A stretch of DNA of 64,000 nucleotides from positions 26,832 through 90,831 of the forward strand of contig JAIPIK010000001.1 of the NCBI GenBank assembly GCA_021734745.1, in the 5' to 3' direction. Source of the stretch: Candidatus Altimarinota bacterium (GTDB lineage: Bacteria > Patescibacteriota > Minisyncoccia > Phycocordibacterales > UBA5272). Under the pieces are notes generated by a model that did not search any database, was not told the DNA's origin, and was given only the letters and a program-made list of their open reading frames with translations. The position numbers were made by a program, and so were the translations under genes. This document shows, piece by piece, positions 15,416-24,164 of the stretch (its first letter is position 1; the number at the start of each line of letters is the position of its first letter).

Positions 15416-15794
15416 CATCACCAACTACATTTGACGGCATGTTTAATGGATCAACAGTATTGATAGTGATTGAGCTAATAGGGACAAATGGTTTCTTCCA
15501 CATGTCTTTAGATCGTGGCTTAATATAGTCCTTCTTTTTGTTATCAAGCCAATACGCAATTGCTCGAAAGTCAGAACCATTAATTAGACCTATCAACTTA
15601 CTTTCTGCAAGATCACTAACGGAATCATTTCCAATAGCCATAGCTTGATCAAGACGATGCTTGAATTCAGGATCTTCATTGCACCAACGATAGATAGTGT
15701 TTCTTGATAAACCAATTTTTTGACATGCTGACGATATATTAGGTACATGTTGAATTTCTTCAAGAAAAGCAACTTCCTTTTTATATCGTTTCAT
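15390..15794 (-). CDS. terminase-small-subunit-like HTH protein
   Basis: A 134-residue DNA-binding protein. The N-terminus has a clear helix-turn-helix (FLEEIQHVPNISSACQKIGLSRNTIYRWCNEDPEFKHRLDQA) typical of phage terminase small subunits and related homeodomain-like proteins. A short C-terminal region (GSDFRAIAYWLDNKKKDYIKPR) is also seen in that group. No large terminase subunit is encoded nearby, so it is either a phage remnant or a repurposed regulator. Its start overlaps the end of the upstream ParB-methyltransferase gene by 14 bases, implying co-expression. Confidence 0.65.
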   Translation of the reverse strand: MKRYKKEVAFLEEIQHVPNISSACQKIGLSRNTIYRWCNEDPEFKHRLDQAMAIGNDSVSDLAESKLIGLINGSDFRAIAYWLDNKKKDYIKPRSKDMWKKPFVPISSITINTVDPLNMPSNVVGDVNDDDYGD

Positions 15795-17076
15795 TTCCTC
15801 GCACTATTTTCGCCTTGTCGTTAGTCATCAGTTCATATCGTCGTATGATGAGATCGCAAAAAGCTGGCTCGAGTTCACATCCATATACTCTGCGACCAAG
15901 CTGTTCCGCAGCCAAGAGGGTGCTTCCTGATCCAAGGAAACTATCAAGAATAATGTCGTCTGGTTGTGTACAACGTTTGATTGCCTTTTCATGGAGATCT
16001 AAAGGCTTACTCGTTGCATGCATATAATCTTTAGAAGCAAGACGTTTTGCTGTCCAAATTTCCAAGAAGTCATCGACCTGTGAAAGAAGTTCATTGCCTG
16101 TGGTAAATTCCTTGTTAAGAACTTCATTAAGGTTAGTCATCTGTTCTGCAAGATATGGTCGTCCTCGTATTGCATATACAGCAGGTTCGTAAGCCTTGTT
16201 ACAGAAGACCTTACTTACAGGGTTCTGGGAATTTTTCAACCAAATACATACTCGCTTGTTGGTTAAGCCAAGTAATCGGAACACTTCCTGAATTAGACCT
16301 ATATAGATCTGATCGCAGTAATAAAAACAATGAACATCATACTTTGATACAGATGAGGCGGCTTCCAAGCTGTCACTGATGAAACCTTTGTACTCTGCGA
16401 AAGTTCGAGAATCGTTAACATGACCCCCGTAATCCTGAGAACCACCTATGCCACCATTATAATTAATGTTGATGTTGTAGACTGGGTCCGAGTAGATCAT
16501 TGAAGCTCTTTCGTCACCAAATAGCTTCATAAGATTTTCTGGTAAGGTGGAATCACCACAGAAAATCTTGTGTTTGCCGAGCAAGATTATATCACCAAGC
16601 TTTGTCTTTGGCTTGGTAATCTTTTTGATTTCCTTGTCGACATCAAAATTATCATCGACTACGCCATTGTCTGTATCCCAGAACTTAGCGATTTCTATCT
16701 TATCTAGTCCTGCTTCCACAAGCAGGTCTACTTCAAAGGATTTCAGTGCTTCGTAATCCCATTCGCCACTTATGGCGTTCGATGCTATGAGGTACTGCTT
16801 TTCCTCATCGTCTGTTAGTGGGCGGTTTGGAATTCTAACATCAATCATGTCATCTCCTCGACCAAGGAGTTGTAATGCTTTGATACGCTGGTGTCCTGCA
16901 AGAATTTTTGAATTATTGCCGATTGCAGGAATCTCCACCAAGTTGTACTTCTCAAGACTTTTCTTAAGAGATGACATCTGGGAGTCATTGATCTTTCTGG
17001 GATTAACGTCTTGAGGAATAAGGTCGTTAACTTTTCTGCTTACCGTTAACCATTCTAACTTTATTGTCTTTGTCAT
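15781..17076 (-). CDS. ParB-like nuclease domain fused to DNA methyltransferase
   Basis: A 431-residue protein taking ATG at 17076 (MTKTIKLEW); an upstream in-frame ATG at 17103 lies inside the preceding gene. Residues about 10-100 are a ParB/sulfiredoxin-like domain with the AGHQR motif. The rest is a beta-class-type DNA methyltransferase with motif IV first and the AdoMet motif FLGSGSTLLAAEQLGRRVYGCE near residue 385. The expected catalytic DPPY reads DPVY (YSDPVYNI), an unusual substitution. Such fusions are typical of phages and integrated elements, where they modify element DNA. It is translated with the HTH gene and the small zinc-finger-like gene. Confidence 0.8.
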   Translation of the reverse strand: MTKTIKLEWLTVSRKVNDLIPQDVNPRKINDSQMSSLKKSLEKYNLVEIPAIGNNSKILAGHQRIKALQLLGRGDDMIDVRIPNRPLTDDEEKQYLIASNAISGEWDYEALKSFEVDLLVEAGLDKIEIAKFWDTDNGVVDDNFDVDKEIKKITKPKTKLGDIILLGKHKIFCGDSTLPENLMKLFGDERASMIYSDPVYNININYNGGIGGSQDYGGHVNDSRTFAEYKGFISDSLEAASSVSKYDVHCFYYCDQIYIGLIQEVFRLLGLTNKRVCIWLKNSQNPVSKVFCNKAYEPAVYAIRGRPYLAEQMTNLNEVLNKEFTTGNELLSQVDDFLEIWTAKRLASKDYMHATSKPLDLHEKAIKRCTQPDDIILDSFLGSGSTLLAAEQLGRRVYGCELEPAFCDLIIRRYELMTNDKAKIVRGNETI

Positions 17077-17080
17077 AAAA

Positions 17081-17269
17081 TTATTTGTTATGGTTGGTAA
17101 CATCTGAAAGAAGAATCGACTTAATTTCTTCTAGATCGTCTCCGTCGATATCTTCACCACACCATGGACATGAGACATGTGCTTCTTTCTCATCACTACC
17201 AGACCAAGTGATAATTATTTCTGGGAACTCTGGTGCAACCACTGCACCCTTTGTATGAATGTATTTCAT
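17081..17269 (-). CDS. small protein with CPWC motif
   Basis: A 62-residue protein starting MKYIHTKGAVVAPEFPEIIITWSG and holding CPWCGEDIDGDDLEEI. The CPWC pair could be half of a zinc site or a redox motif; the acidic stretch after it makes a thioredoxin fold unlikely at this length. ATG at 17269 is preferred to the upstream ATG at 17314 because the longer version would run into the terminator hairpin of the neighbouring gene. It ends four bases before the ParB-methyltransferase start and is probably co-transcribed. Confidence 0.5.
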   Translation of the reverse strand: MKYIHTKGAVVAPEFPEIIITWSGSDEKEAHVSCPWCGEDIDGDDLEEIKSILLSDVTNHNK

Positions 17270-17300
17270 ATTGTTTATTACGCTAATGCACTTAATAAAC

Positions 17301-17339
17301 AAAAGCTCACGCACCTTGGGTAAGGTTGCGCGAGCTTTT
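17301..17339 (-). terminator. terminator for the GIY-YIG gene
   Basis: AAAAGCTC at 17301-17308 pairs with GAGCTTTT at 17332-17339, with extra CGC/GCG and CCTT/AAGG pairs inside. On the minus strand the stem ends in a T-rich run, fitting termination of the gene ending at 17478. Confidence 0.75.
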
Positions 17340-17477
17340 AGTTAAAAAATCACTCGAGATATTGCTTTTGTATCTTTTATTATATCACAATAATTTTTTG
17401 TGCAAGTTTCTTATTTTTAAAGGATTTTTTGGAAATTTGGTTTAAAAAGTTCTGTTTGAGAATCGTTTTTTGAAGAA

Positions 17478-18083
17478 TTATATCTGTTCTTTTTCTTGTT
17501 CGTATCTTCGCTTTCTTTCGTCCAATGTTTCTTCTTCAAACTCCCAATAAAGTGGACCAGCAACAAGAGAAGAGTAGCCAAGAGCTTTTTGAGCTGCCTT
17601 TGATAAACTCATGACTTCATTTCTAAAAACAACATTTGATCCTTCTGTCAGGGTACAAGTAACTTCTGGATTTCTTGTAAAAGTAAATATACTTCCAATT
17701 GGTAATTCATATGTTTGAAAATCGTATCTCTTTGTCGTTCTTCTTGATTTGATAAGAGCCTTCTTATCTTCTTCGTACTCAACAATATCTTCGTGTGGTG
17801 TAACTTCTCGTACTTCAGCTAATTTAAGTGCAGCTACAACTCGTTCAGGAGTTTCAGTGAAGAACTCTCTATTTTCTGCAACCCTCGTTCTTCCAAAAGC
17901 TTCGTGAAGTTTCTTCTCTACGAAGTCCATGTCATTTACTTCCGAAGCATAGAAAACTTCAAAAGGAAGGGGTACGCCTGAATGTCTTGAGAGTTCTTTA
18001 ACTCTTCTGTCGAGATCATTTGTTTTACCAATTTTTATGTACCCAGGCATTGCCACGTTTGTTAAAATGTAGATGATATTCAT
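17478..18083 (-). CDS. GIY-YIG nuclease domain fused to RAMA-like domain
   Basis: A 201-residue protein. The first about 90 residues are a GIY-YIG/T5orf172-type domain (IYILTNVAMPGYIKIGKTNDLDRRVKELS, then VEKKLHEAFGRTRVAENREFF with the catalytic-type R and E). The C-terminal about 80 residues (YELPIGSIFTFTRNPEVTCTL to GYSSLVAGPLYWEFEEETL) look like a RAMA domain, known from proteins tied to DNA modification. ATG at 18083 (MNIIYILTN) is preferred to 18101. It is divergent from the zinc-ribbon gene at 18152. It may cut or sense modified DNA; this is inference. Confidence 0.75.
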   Translation of the reverse strand: MNIIYILTNVAMPGYIKIGKTNDLDRRVKELSRHSGVPLPFEVFYASEVNDMDFVEKKLHEAFGRTRVAENREFFTETPERVVAALKLAEVREVTPHEDIVEYEEDKKALIKSRRTTKRYDFQTYELPIGSIFTFTRNPEVTCTLTEGSNVVFRNEVMSLSKAAQKALGYSSLVAGPLYWEFEEETLDERKRRYEQEKEQI

Positions 18084-18132
18084 ATTCAATAATACTATCA
18101 CACAGGGTAAAAAGGTTCTACTTTAAAAGTGA

Positions 18133-18138
18133 TATAAT
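18133..18138 (+). promoter_or_regulatory. -10 box of the zinc-ribbon/helicase unit
   Basis: TATAAT at 18133-18138, 13 bases before ATG at 18152, in the 68-bp divergent spacer. Confidence 0.6.
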
Positions 18139-18151
18139 ATAAAAATTAGGT

Positions 18152-19420
18152 ATGGGAAAAACTCTCCATCTTAAAGATAGACAAGAATACCTCGATCGCT
18201 ATGACCGATTTACTGTTGATTATTGTCGCAGAATAGATAGATCTTATAATGATGACATTGATCCAAAATCTCTTAAAGATAAAAAGATAACTAAAAAAGA
18301 AGCAAAGCAAGTTAATAAATGGGCTCATGACATGCAACTCTATTTTGAGAAAGGAGAGCGGTATGCAAACAGAGACAAAACTGTTCAAGAATGGATGGAT
18401 GCTGACAGAAAAAAAGATGAGATGTACGAATCAGCAGAACCACCAGAGAATGTTAGGTGTCTTACTTGCAGAAATAGACTTACTCCAATATTCAAAGAGC
18501 TAATGTCTAACTTAGACAAAGAAGACAGAATACTATTTATGTTCGAGTGTCCAAATAAGTGTCTCCCTCGTAGGGCCTTTTATGCTAACGGTGAAGAATG
18601 GAGATCAAAACCAGATCTCTGTCCTCATTGTGATAAACCACTAGCAGTTACCATGAAAGATGACGGTAAAGTAAGCACTACCACTTACTCATGTGCTAAG
18701 TGTAAATATAAGAGATCTGAAGATTACACATGGCGACATAAAGAAGATGACTATGACGAGAATTTTGCCACTGATAGAGATAAATACTGCCTTACCGAAG
18801 AAGAAGGTAAAGAGTACCTAGATGCCAAGTGGAGCTTAGAAGGCTTAACCAAGATTACAAAGGAGTTTCAAGAAGAAGAAAAAGCAAAGCAAGAAAGACT
18901 AAAGGAAGAACCTAACGGTTTTGCAGTTGAAGGACACGGAGGATCTTCTTGTTCACTCTGTGGTCAATATAATCAAGATGGAGATTTTTGGTACGACAAG
19001 TGGGGTGTTAAATGTTTTGTGTGTCAAAGAGCTATTGATAAAAAAGAGATACCTGGATCATTAATGAAATTTAGAGATAGTTGGTATTCAAATTTTGATA
19101 TTCAAAACAGATTCAATCTAAAAAGCCCAACGATACAGAAATGGGTTAGACAAGGAATTCTTAAAGTTCGAACTATAAGCCATTACGGTAAAGGCACTTG
19201 GTCGCAAGTATTTCTTATAAAAGATAACGAAGACTTCTTACCCCCAAAGAAATTCACCAGTTCAAGAAGTTATAGTTTTGTTAAAGACGGCAAGACTTGG
19301 CACACATCTGCTGAATGGTACAAGTATGCAGATCTTCGTAAGAAAGTGGAGAAATATAAGATCATGAACTACATCAAAGTAGTGGAAGTTGAGAAGGAAA
19401 AAGAAAAACAAAATGATTAG
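18152..19420 (+). CDS. multi-zinc-ribbon protein, unknown
   Basis: A 422-residue, highly charged soluble protein. Several CxxC pairs are visible: CLTCRNR (about residue 104), CPNKC (about 132), CPHC (about 157), CAKC (about 175), CSLC (about 268) and CFVC (about 289), which pair up into about three zinc ribbons. The region between about 215 and 250 is a lysine/glutamate coiled coil. The C-terminal 110 residues include a possible winged-helix or HTH segment (DIQNRFNLKSPTIQKWVRQGILKVRTI). Probably nucleic-acid binding. No family is recognised. It is 31 bases upstream of the large helicase gene and likely forms one operon with it. Confidence 0.6.
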   Translation: MGKTLHLKDRQEYLDRYDRFTVDYCRRIDRSYNDDIDPKSLKDKKITKKEAKQVNKWAHDMQLYFEKGERYANRDKTVQEWMDADRKKDEMYESAEPPENVRCLTCRNRLTPIFKELMSNLDKEDRILFMFECPNKCLPRRAFYANGEEWRSKPDLCPHCDKPLAVTMKDDGKVSTTTYSCAKCKYKRSEDYTWRHKEDDYDENFATDRDKYCLTEEEGKEYLDAKWSLEGLTKITKEFQEEEKAKQERLKEEPNGFAVEGHGGSSCSLCGQYNQDGDFWYDKWGVKCFVCQRAIDKKEIPGSLMKFRDSWYSNFDIQNRFNLKSPTIQKWVRQGILKVRTISHYGKGTWSQVFLIKDNEDFLPPKKFTSSRSYSFVKDGKTWHTSAEWYKYADLRKKVEKYKIMNYIKVVEVEKEKEKQND

Positions 19421-19451
19421 TGTTTTCTTGTAGTTTTGATAGGATTACAGG

Positions 19452-22151
19452 ATGGCAACACTCTTAGAAAAGATTGATGTAATCAATGGAAAAATAAACA
19501 AGAATATTAGTATTCTTGCAAACAAAGAAAGAGGTCTTGCGTCTCAGGCTATTTTAGACGACTTGCGAGATTTGGTGGAACATACCGCTGTTTTGATTTA
19601 TGCTGGAAAAGATGCAGAAATTGGTTTCGATTTGATAGGAGAAAGTCTTGAGCACATACGACAGTTTTCAAAGTATAGTTTTTTGTACAAATTTCACAGC
19701 AGATTAAATTCTGGTATTTCGCACTATGAGCCGAATGAGAGTGATGCTGAAATGCTGATATTAGGGTATATGCATAACTTGTTTCTTATAAAAAAGTTTT
19801 ATATTGAAACCTATAAGTATCAGATTTTACAAGAACTAAAAAACTATCCATTAAATCTTGATCCTGGTTTGTCAGCTTATTACAATGCAATAATTGAGAA
19901 AATAAAGACTGCCGACTACGAAAAGAATATAGATAAAGGCGACTTTTACATTGATAGGGTGAAACCGTTGATTATTGATAACGAACTATATTATGAAGTA
20001 ACTTTTCGCCCTGCAATCAACAACTTCGCAAAGTTTAATAAAACAGTTGCGTACACACAACATAAAATTGAAACAAATTACGCTCTTAGATTATTTTTAG
20101 CAAAAACTCAAATAAATGTATTTGATACAAAATCGCGAGTTCTTATTATCTTAGATTTTGAAATCTCCATTCGTCCATGTGAAATAGAACACCTAGGGAT
20201 GATTTTCGATCGAAACTTTAAGTTCAATGGAAGGGGGAAAGAATATCAAAATCTAATGGAAGGTTTAAAGATGAGTCAGCTTACACTACTTGAAGTGGCT
20301 AGATTAAATGATGAGAGGTTTGAAAAGTTTAAAAATTATTTGAATGATGATTCCCGTTCAGGAAAAATTTTACTAGTTATCGAAAAATGTCGACAGGTAA
20401 TTAATAAAAACGAAAGTGGTAGCAATGTTCTTAGTTATCTTTTAACTAACCTAAATAATGTCGTATTGAAAAATCAACTAAGTACTCAAAAATGCAACAT
20501 GCTTTCAAACATGTATTTGCAGAATGGATGTAAGGTGTTTGATGATATGCCTTTTTGTTCATCTTTAAAGTATCACAATCCAACGAGGATTTCTTTAATT
20601 GACTGTATTTCTTCAAAGGACAGGAAGTATGAATTCTTAGCAAGGCGTGTCAACCAAAATACAAGAACGAAAAAGATTCTCTATACTCCGATAGAAGAAG
20701 TGGAGAAAGATTACGATGTTGATAAAGAAATTAATGCTTTTAATTCAAAAGTCTGGCGTGGTCATAAACCAGACCGTGAGCTGAGAACGTACTCAAAATA
20801 TATATACAATCACGGAGCAGATAAAAATTGTTATGAGATATTTACTAAAATAGTAAGTCTTACAAATTCTGGAATTAAAGACTACCAAACACTTATTGAT
20901 TTGTGGCTTGGTCAACAAGAAGATATTGATTCTGATCAAAAGAAAAGAATTCTTAGAGAACTATTTGCAAAGTCTAGAGTTTCACTTATCTATGGATCGG
21001 CTGGAACTGGAAAAACTAAGATGATTGAATATATTAATAATATTTTTCATACTGAAAATAAAGTATTCTTATCTAATACTCACGCTTCAGTAAATAATCT
21101 TAAGATAAGGATTGGTGAAAGTGATAAACACACATTTTCAACAGTTGCCTCTTATCTATCGAATATTGAGGAATATGTTGATTCGGAAATACTTTTTATT
21201 GATGAATGTAGTACTGTGAGCAATGATGATCTTCTAGGAGTTCTCAGCCACGGAAAGTTTAAGAAAATTGTCTTGGTTGGTGATGTTTATCAAATTGAAG
21301 CGATAGATTTTGGGAATTGGTTTTACCTATGCAAAAATCTACTACCAAAGCATTGTATCTTTGAGTTAGACGATACCCATAGAACTAAGAAAGAAGATTT
21401 GAAGTTGTATTGGACTGCAATTCGTAATTCTGAGGACAATGTGCGTGAAATTGCTTCTAGAGGTCATTTTACAAAACCAGTTGACCAGTTCATAAAAAAC
21501 TATGAAGATAGTGAGGATCAAATCGTATTATGCTTAAATTATGACGGTCTTTATGGGATTAATAATTTAAACAAGCTGCTACAGGAAAAAAATCCAAATA
21601 TTGCAATAGATTGGGGAGTTCATAGTTATAAAATTGGAGATCCAATTATCTTTACTGAATCATCTAGATTTGGTCCAGTCTTATATAACAACTTAAAGGG
21701 TCGTATATCTGAAATTACTACTAGTGATAATGAAATAATATTTGAAATAATTATTCCTTATTCAGTGAATCCATTTGACGCTCATCGCTACGGTGTTGAA
21801 TTGTTGGAGAACTTGCCTGACGATAAGTCAAAAATTAGATTTTCAGTAAATAGGTTACAAAACGTTGATGAGGATTTAGATGATTCCGAAAGAATGGTTC
21901 CATTCCAGGTTTCTTATGCTACATCTATTCATAAAGCTCAAGGTCTTGAGTATAAAGCCGTAAAACTTATTTTTGTTGATGAGGTGCAAGACATGGTTAC
22001 ACATAGTATATTTTATACTGCTATAACAAGAGCAAAAGAAAAACTGGAGATTTATTGGTCTCCTGAAACCGCAGATAAAGTATACGAAAGGATCAAAACA
22101 AATCTAAACAAGCAAGATTCGAATATTTTTAAAGGTAAATTCAAACTATAA
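19452..22151 (+). CDS. SF1 helicase with large unknown N-terminal region
   Basis: An 899-residue protein. The C-terminal 400 residues are a superfamily 1 helicase of RecD/TraA/Dda type: Walker A YGSAGTGKTKM near residue 518, Walker B LFIDECSTV, motif III VLVGDVYQIEAI, and motifs V/VI YATSIHKAQGLEYKAVKLIFVDE and FYTAITRAKEKLEIYW. The N-terminal 500 residues have no recognisable motif and are rich in Lys, Asn and Tyr. Large helicases with unknown N-terminal domains next to nucleic-acid-binding partners are common in bacterial anti-phage modules, but nothing here proves that role. It is the last gene of the island before a cluster of inverted repeats. Confidence 0.75.
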   Translation: MATLLEKIDVINGKINKNISILANKERGLASQAILDDLRDLVEHTAVLIYAGKDAEIGFDLIGESLEHIRQFSKYSFLYKFHSRLNSGISHYEPNESDAEMLILGYMHNLFLIKKFYIETYKYQILQELKNYPLNLDPGLSAYYNAIIEKIKTADYEKNIDKGDFYIDRVKPLIIDNELYYEVTFRPAINNFAKFNKTVAYTQHKIETNYALRLFLAKTQINVFDTKSRVLIILDFEISIRPCEIEHLGMIFDRNFKFNGRGKEYQNLMEGLKMSQLTLLEVARLNDERFEKFKNYLNDDSRSGKILLVIEKCRQVINKNESGSNVLSYLLTNLNNVVLKNQLSTQKCNMLSNMYLQNGCKVFDDMPFCSSLKYHNPTRISLIDCISSKDRKYEFLARRVNQNTRTKKILYTPIEEVEKDYDVDKEINAFNSKVWRGHKPDRELRTYSKYIYNHGADKNCYEIFTKIVSLTNSGIKDYQTLIDLWLGQQEDIDSDQKKRILRELFAKSRVSLIYGSAGTGKTKMIEYINNIFHTENKVFLSNTHASVNNLKIRIGESDKHTFSTVASYLSNIEEYVDSEILFIDECSTVSNDDLLGVLSHGKFKKIVLVGDVYQIEAIDFGNWFYLCKNLLPKHCIFELDDTHRTKKEDLKLYWTAIRNSEDNVREIASRGHFTKPVDQFIKNYEDSEDQIVLCLNYDGLYGINNLNKLLQEKNPNIAIDWGVHSYKIGDPIIFTESSRFGPVLYNNLKGRISEITTSDNEIIFEIIIPYSVNPFDAHRYGVELLENLPDDKSKIRFSVNRLQNVDEDLDDSERMVPFQVSYATSIHKAQGLEYKAVKLIFVDEVQDMVTHSIFYTAITRAKEKLEIYWSPETADKVYERIKTNLNKQDSNIFKGKFKL

Positions 22152-22180
22152 GTAAACAATAGGGGTGACTTTAATCACAA

Positions 22181-22242
22181 TAATTAGTTACATTTAACTG
22201 TAACTAATATAGCTAAAAAAGTGTCACTTTTGTCACTTTTTA
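22181..22242. terminator. paired hairpins closing the island
   Basis: ATTAGTTACA and TGTAACTAAT (about 22181-22206) form a 10-bp perfect stem with a six-base loop, followed by AAAAAGTG and CACTTTTT-type repeats around 22216-22241 with T-rich 3' arm. They probably terminate the helicase transcript. The remaining spacer to 22363 shows no gene. Confidence 0.55.
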
Positions 22243-22348
22243 TACTGCTCGAGGAGCGTCGATTATGGTAAACTAAAAATAGTTGGAATAACCTTACAGG
22301 TCTTGTTCTCAAAAGGTCCTAACTCGAGGATCCCCGCCATTGTGTCAT

Positions 22349-22354
22349 TATAAA
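22349..22354 (+). promoter_or_regulatory. -10-like box at the U32 gene start
   Basis: TATAAA at 22349-22354, nine bases before ATG at 22364; consistent with a leaderless or near-leaderless mRNA. Confidence 0.45.
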
Positions 22355-22363
22355 ATATCTAAT

Positions 22364-23959
22364 ATGAAAAGACTTATTGAAATAATGGCTCCAGCAGGTA
22401 GTTTTGAGTCACTTGAAGCAGCAATAAAGGCCGGAGCAGACTCGGTTTATTTTGGTGTAACACAATTAAATATGCGTGCACGAGCGTCAGCAAATTTTAC
22501 AATCGAAGACATGAGAGAAATAGTTCGTCGAGCCAAATCAGCCAAAGTTACAACTTATCTAGTTGTTAATACCTTGCTTTATGACCATGACATTATTATT
22601 GCTAAAACACTGATTGACGCAGCAAAAGATAGTGGAGTTGATGCAATTATTGCTTTTGATTTTGCTGCCATGAATTACTGCAATGAAATTGGAATGCCAG
22701 TTCATGCAACAATTCAATTTTCAATCTCTAATTATGAAGCAGTCAAATTCTTTTCAAAAATGACTAATCGTGTAGTTTTGGCACGTGAGTTAACGCTTGA
22801 TCAAATAAAGTCCATTCATACCAATATTGTAAACGAAAACCTAATGGGAAATGAAGGTCGCTTGATGGAAATTGAAGTATTCGGACATGGTGCACTTTGT
22901 ATTGCACAGTCTGGGCGTTGCTGGATGAGTCTATATACTGACAACGCCTCGGCTAATCGCGGAGCATGTTTGCAAAATTGTCGACATGCTTATAAGGTAA
23001 CTGACTTAAGTACAGGTAAAGATTTAGTTTTAGACAATCAGTATATTATGTCTGCGGCAGATATATGTACAATTGATTTTTTGGATAAATTTATTGATGC
23101 TGGTATTTCTGTTTTGAAAGTTGAAGGTAGAGGAAGAGCACCAGAATATGTATACACTGTTATTTCTACCTATAAAAAAGCCCTTAAGGATATAGAGGAG
23201 GGAAGTTATACAAAAGAAAAAATTGAAGGTTACTTCAAAGATCTTGAAACTGTATTTAATCGAAAGTTATCTCATGGTAATTTCTTTTTGGGTAAAGAAA
23301 TTGGTGAATATTCGGATATATATGGATCAAAGGCGACCGAAGAAAAAATTTATAAAGGCAGAATAACAAATTATTTTGGAAAGCTGGGTGTTGCTGAAGT
23401 TACCCTTCTAGCTGGTGCTGTAAAAGTTGGTGAAAAGTTTTTAATTACCGGAAATAAGACTGGTGTTTCTTTCGGCACTATAGATGAAATTCGAGTTGAC
23501 TATAAAGTGGTTCAAGAAGCGGCTCCAAAAAGCATCATTTCAATCAAAGTGCCTGAAAAGGTAAGAAAAAATGACATGTTTTACATTGTTGTACATAAGG
23601 AAAATCCACAGGATTATGCGAATGTTAAAACAGTGACAGATAATGAAGATAGAGAGGATTATGTAGATGTTAAAAAGAAAGTAGACAAGGAAGACGTGCA
23701 GAATTTTACGAATATTCAAACTGATAAAAAGAAGTTTATAATTTCTCTACAAAGAAAAAATTGTATTGGGTGTGGCTCTTGTGCTGTGTACTCACCTAGC
23801 TGTTGGAAGATTAATAAACAGACCGGGAGAGCTGATTTAATTAATGGTGTTGAAAAGGGTAATGTTGTAGTTGCTGAAGTTAATAGGGAGTTTCTGGAGG
23901 AAAACAAAAGAGCTGCTGACTCTTGCCCAATGCAAGTTATTAAGCTTAATAAAGATTAA
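22364..23959 (+). CDS. U32 family protein with C-terminal ferredoxin domain
   Basis: A 531-residue protein of the peptidase U32 family (TrhP/YegQ/RlhA/UbiU group), now known mostly as Fe-S-dependent RNA or cofactor hydroxylases rather than proteases. The opening MKRLIEIMAPAGSFESLEAAIKAGADSVYFG is diagnostic. The cysteine cluster CIAQSGRC..CLQNC (about residues 179-207) matches the [4Fe-4S] ligands of the family. Residues about 465-530 add a ferredoxin-like segment (CIGCGSC..DSCP), so an electron-transfer module is fused on. ATG at 22364 is chosen because similarity starts there. It heads a run of radical and Fe-S genes. Confidence 0.88.
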   Translation: MKRLIEIMAPAGSFESLEAAIKAGADSVYFGVTQLNMRARASANFTIEDMREIVRRAKSAKVTTYLVVNTLLYDHDIIIAKTLIDAAKDSGVDAIIAFDFAAMNYCNEIGMPVHATIQFSISNYEAVKFFSKMTNRVVLARELTLDQIKSIHTNIVNENLMGNEGRLMEIEVFGHGALCIAQSGRCWMSLYTDNASANRGACLQNCRHAYKVTDLSTGKDLVLDNQYIMSAADICTIDFLDKFIDAGISVLKVEGRGRAPEYVYTVISTYKKALKDIEEGSYTKEKIEGYFKDLETVFNRKLSHGNFFLGKEIGEYSDIYGSKATEEKIYKGRITNYFGKLGVAEVTLLAGAVKVGEKFLITGNKTGVSFGTIDEIRVDYKVVQEAAPKSIISIKVPEKVRKNDMFYIVVHKENPQDYANVKTVTDNEDREDYVDVKKKVDKEDVQNFTNIQTDKKKFIISLQRKNCIGCGSCAVYSPSCWKINKQTGRADLINGVEKGNVVVAEVNREFLEENKRAADSCPMQVIKLNKD

Positions 23960-24164
23960 TTTTTGGTAAAGAACTTTATTTGTAGTTGAATCTCACATTC
24001 TCGTGATTTGCGTCATATGTGAGATAAATTGATGGTCGGAGCTATGTTTTGGTAGTAATAAAAACGAGTGAGAGTTGACCTGCAAGTTCGTTGATGAATT
24101 AGTGGTTCTCTTTCTGTGATGGTAACGAGACGAAACCCGTAGAAGATTATTAGCGTACTTGAAT
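23960..24164 (+). other. structured spacer after the U32 gene, unknown
   Basis: ATCTCACAT and ATGTGAGAT (about 23990-24023) form a perfect 9-bp stem around an 18-base loop. Then GGTC/GACC, GTTTT/AAAAC and GGTTCTC/GAG..AACC pairs (about 24034-24136) suggest two or three further hairpins. There is no open frame and no recognised RNA family. It could be the 3' end of the U32 transcript or a separate small RNA. Confidence 0.4.

Noticed and set aside
22325..22345. CCCGCCA near 22333 repeats the last bases of tRNA-Trp (6405-6411) and could be the right end of a tRNA-integrated island.
   Set aside because: Only seven bases match and the flanking sequence cannot form the T-arm or acceptor stem. Attachment duplications at tRNAs are normally 15 bases or more.
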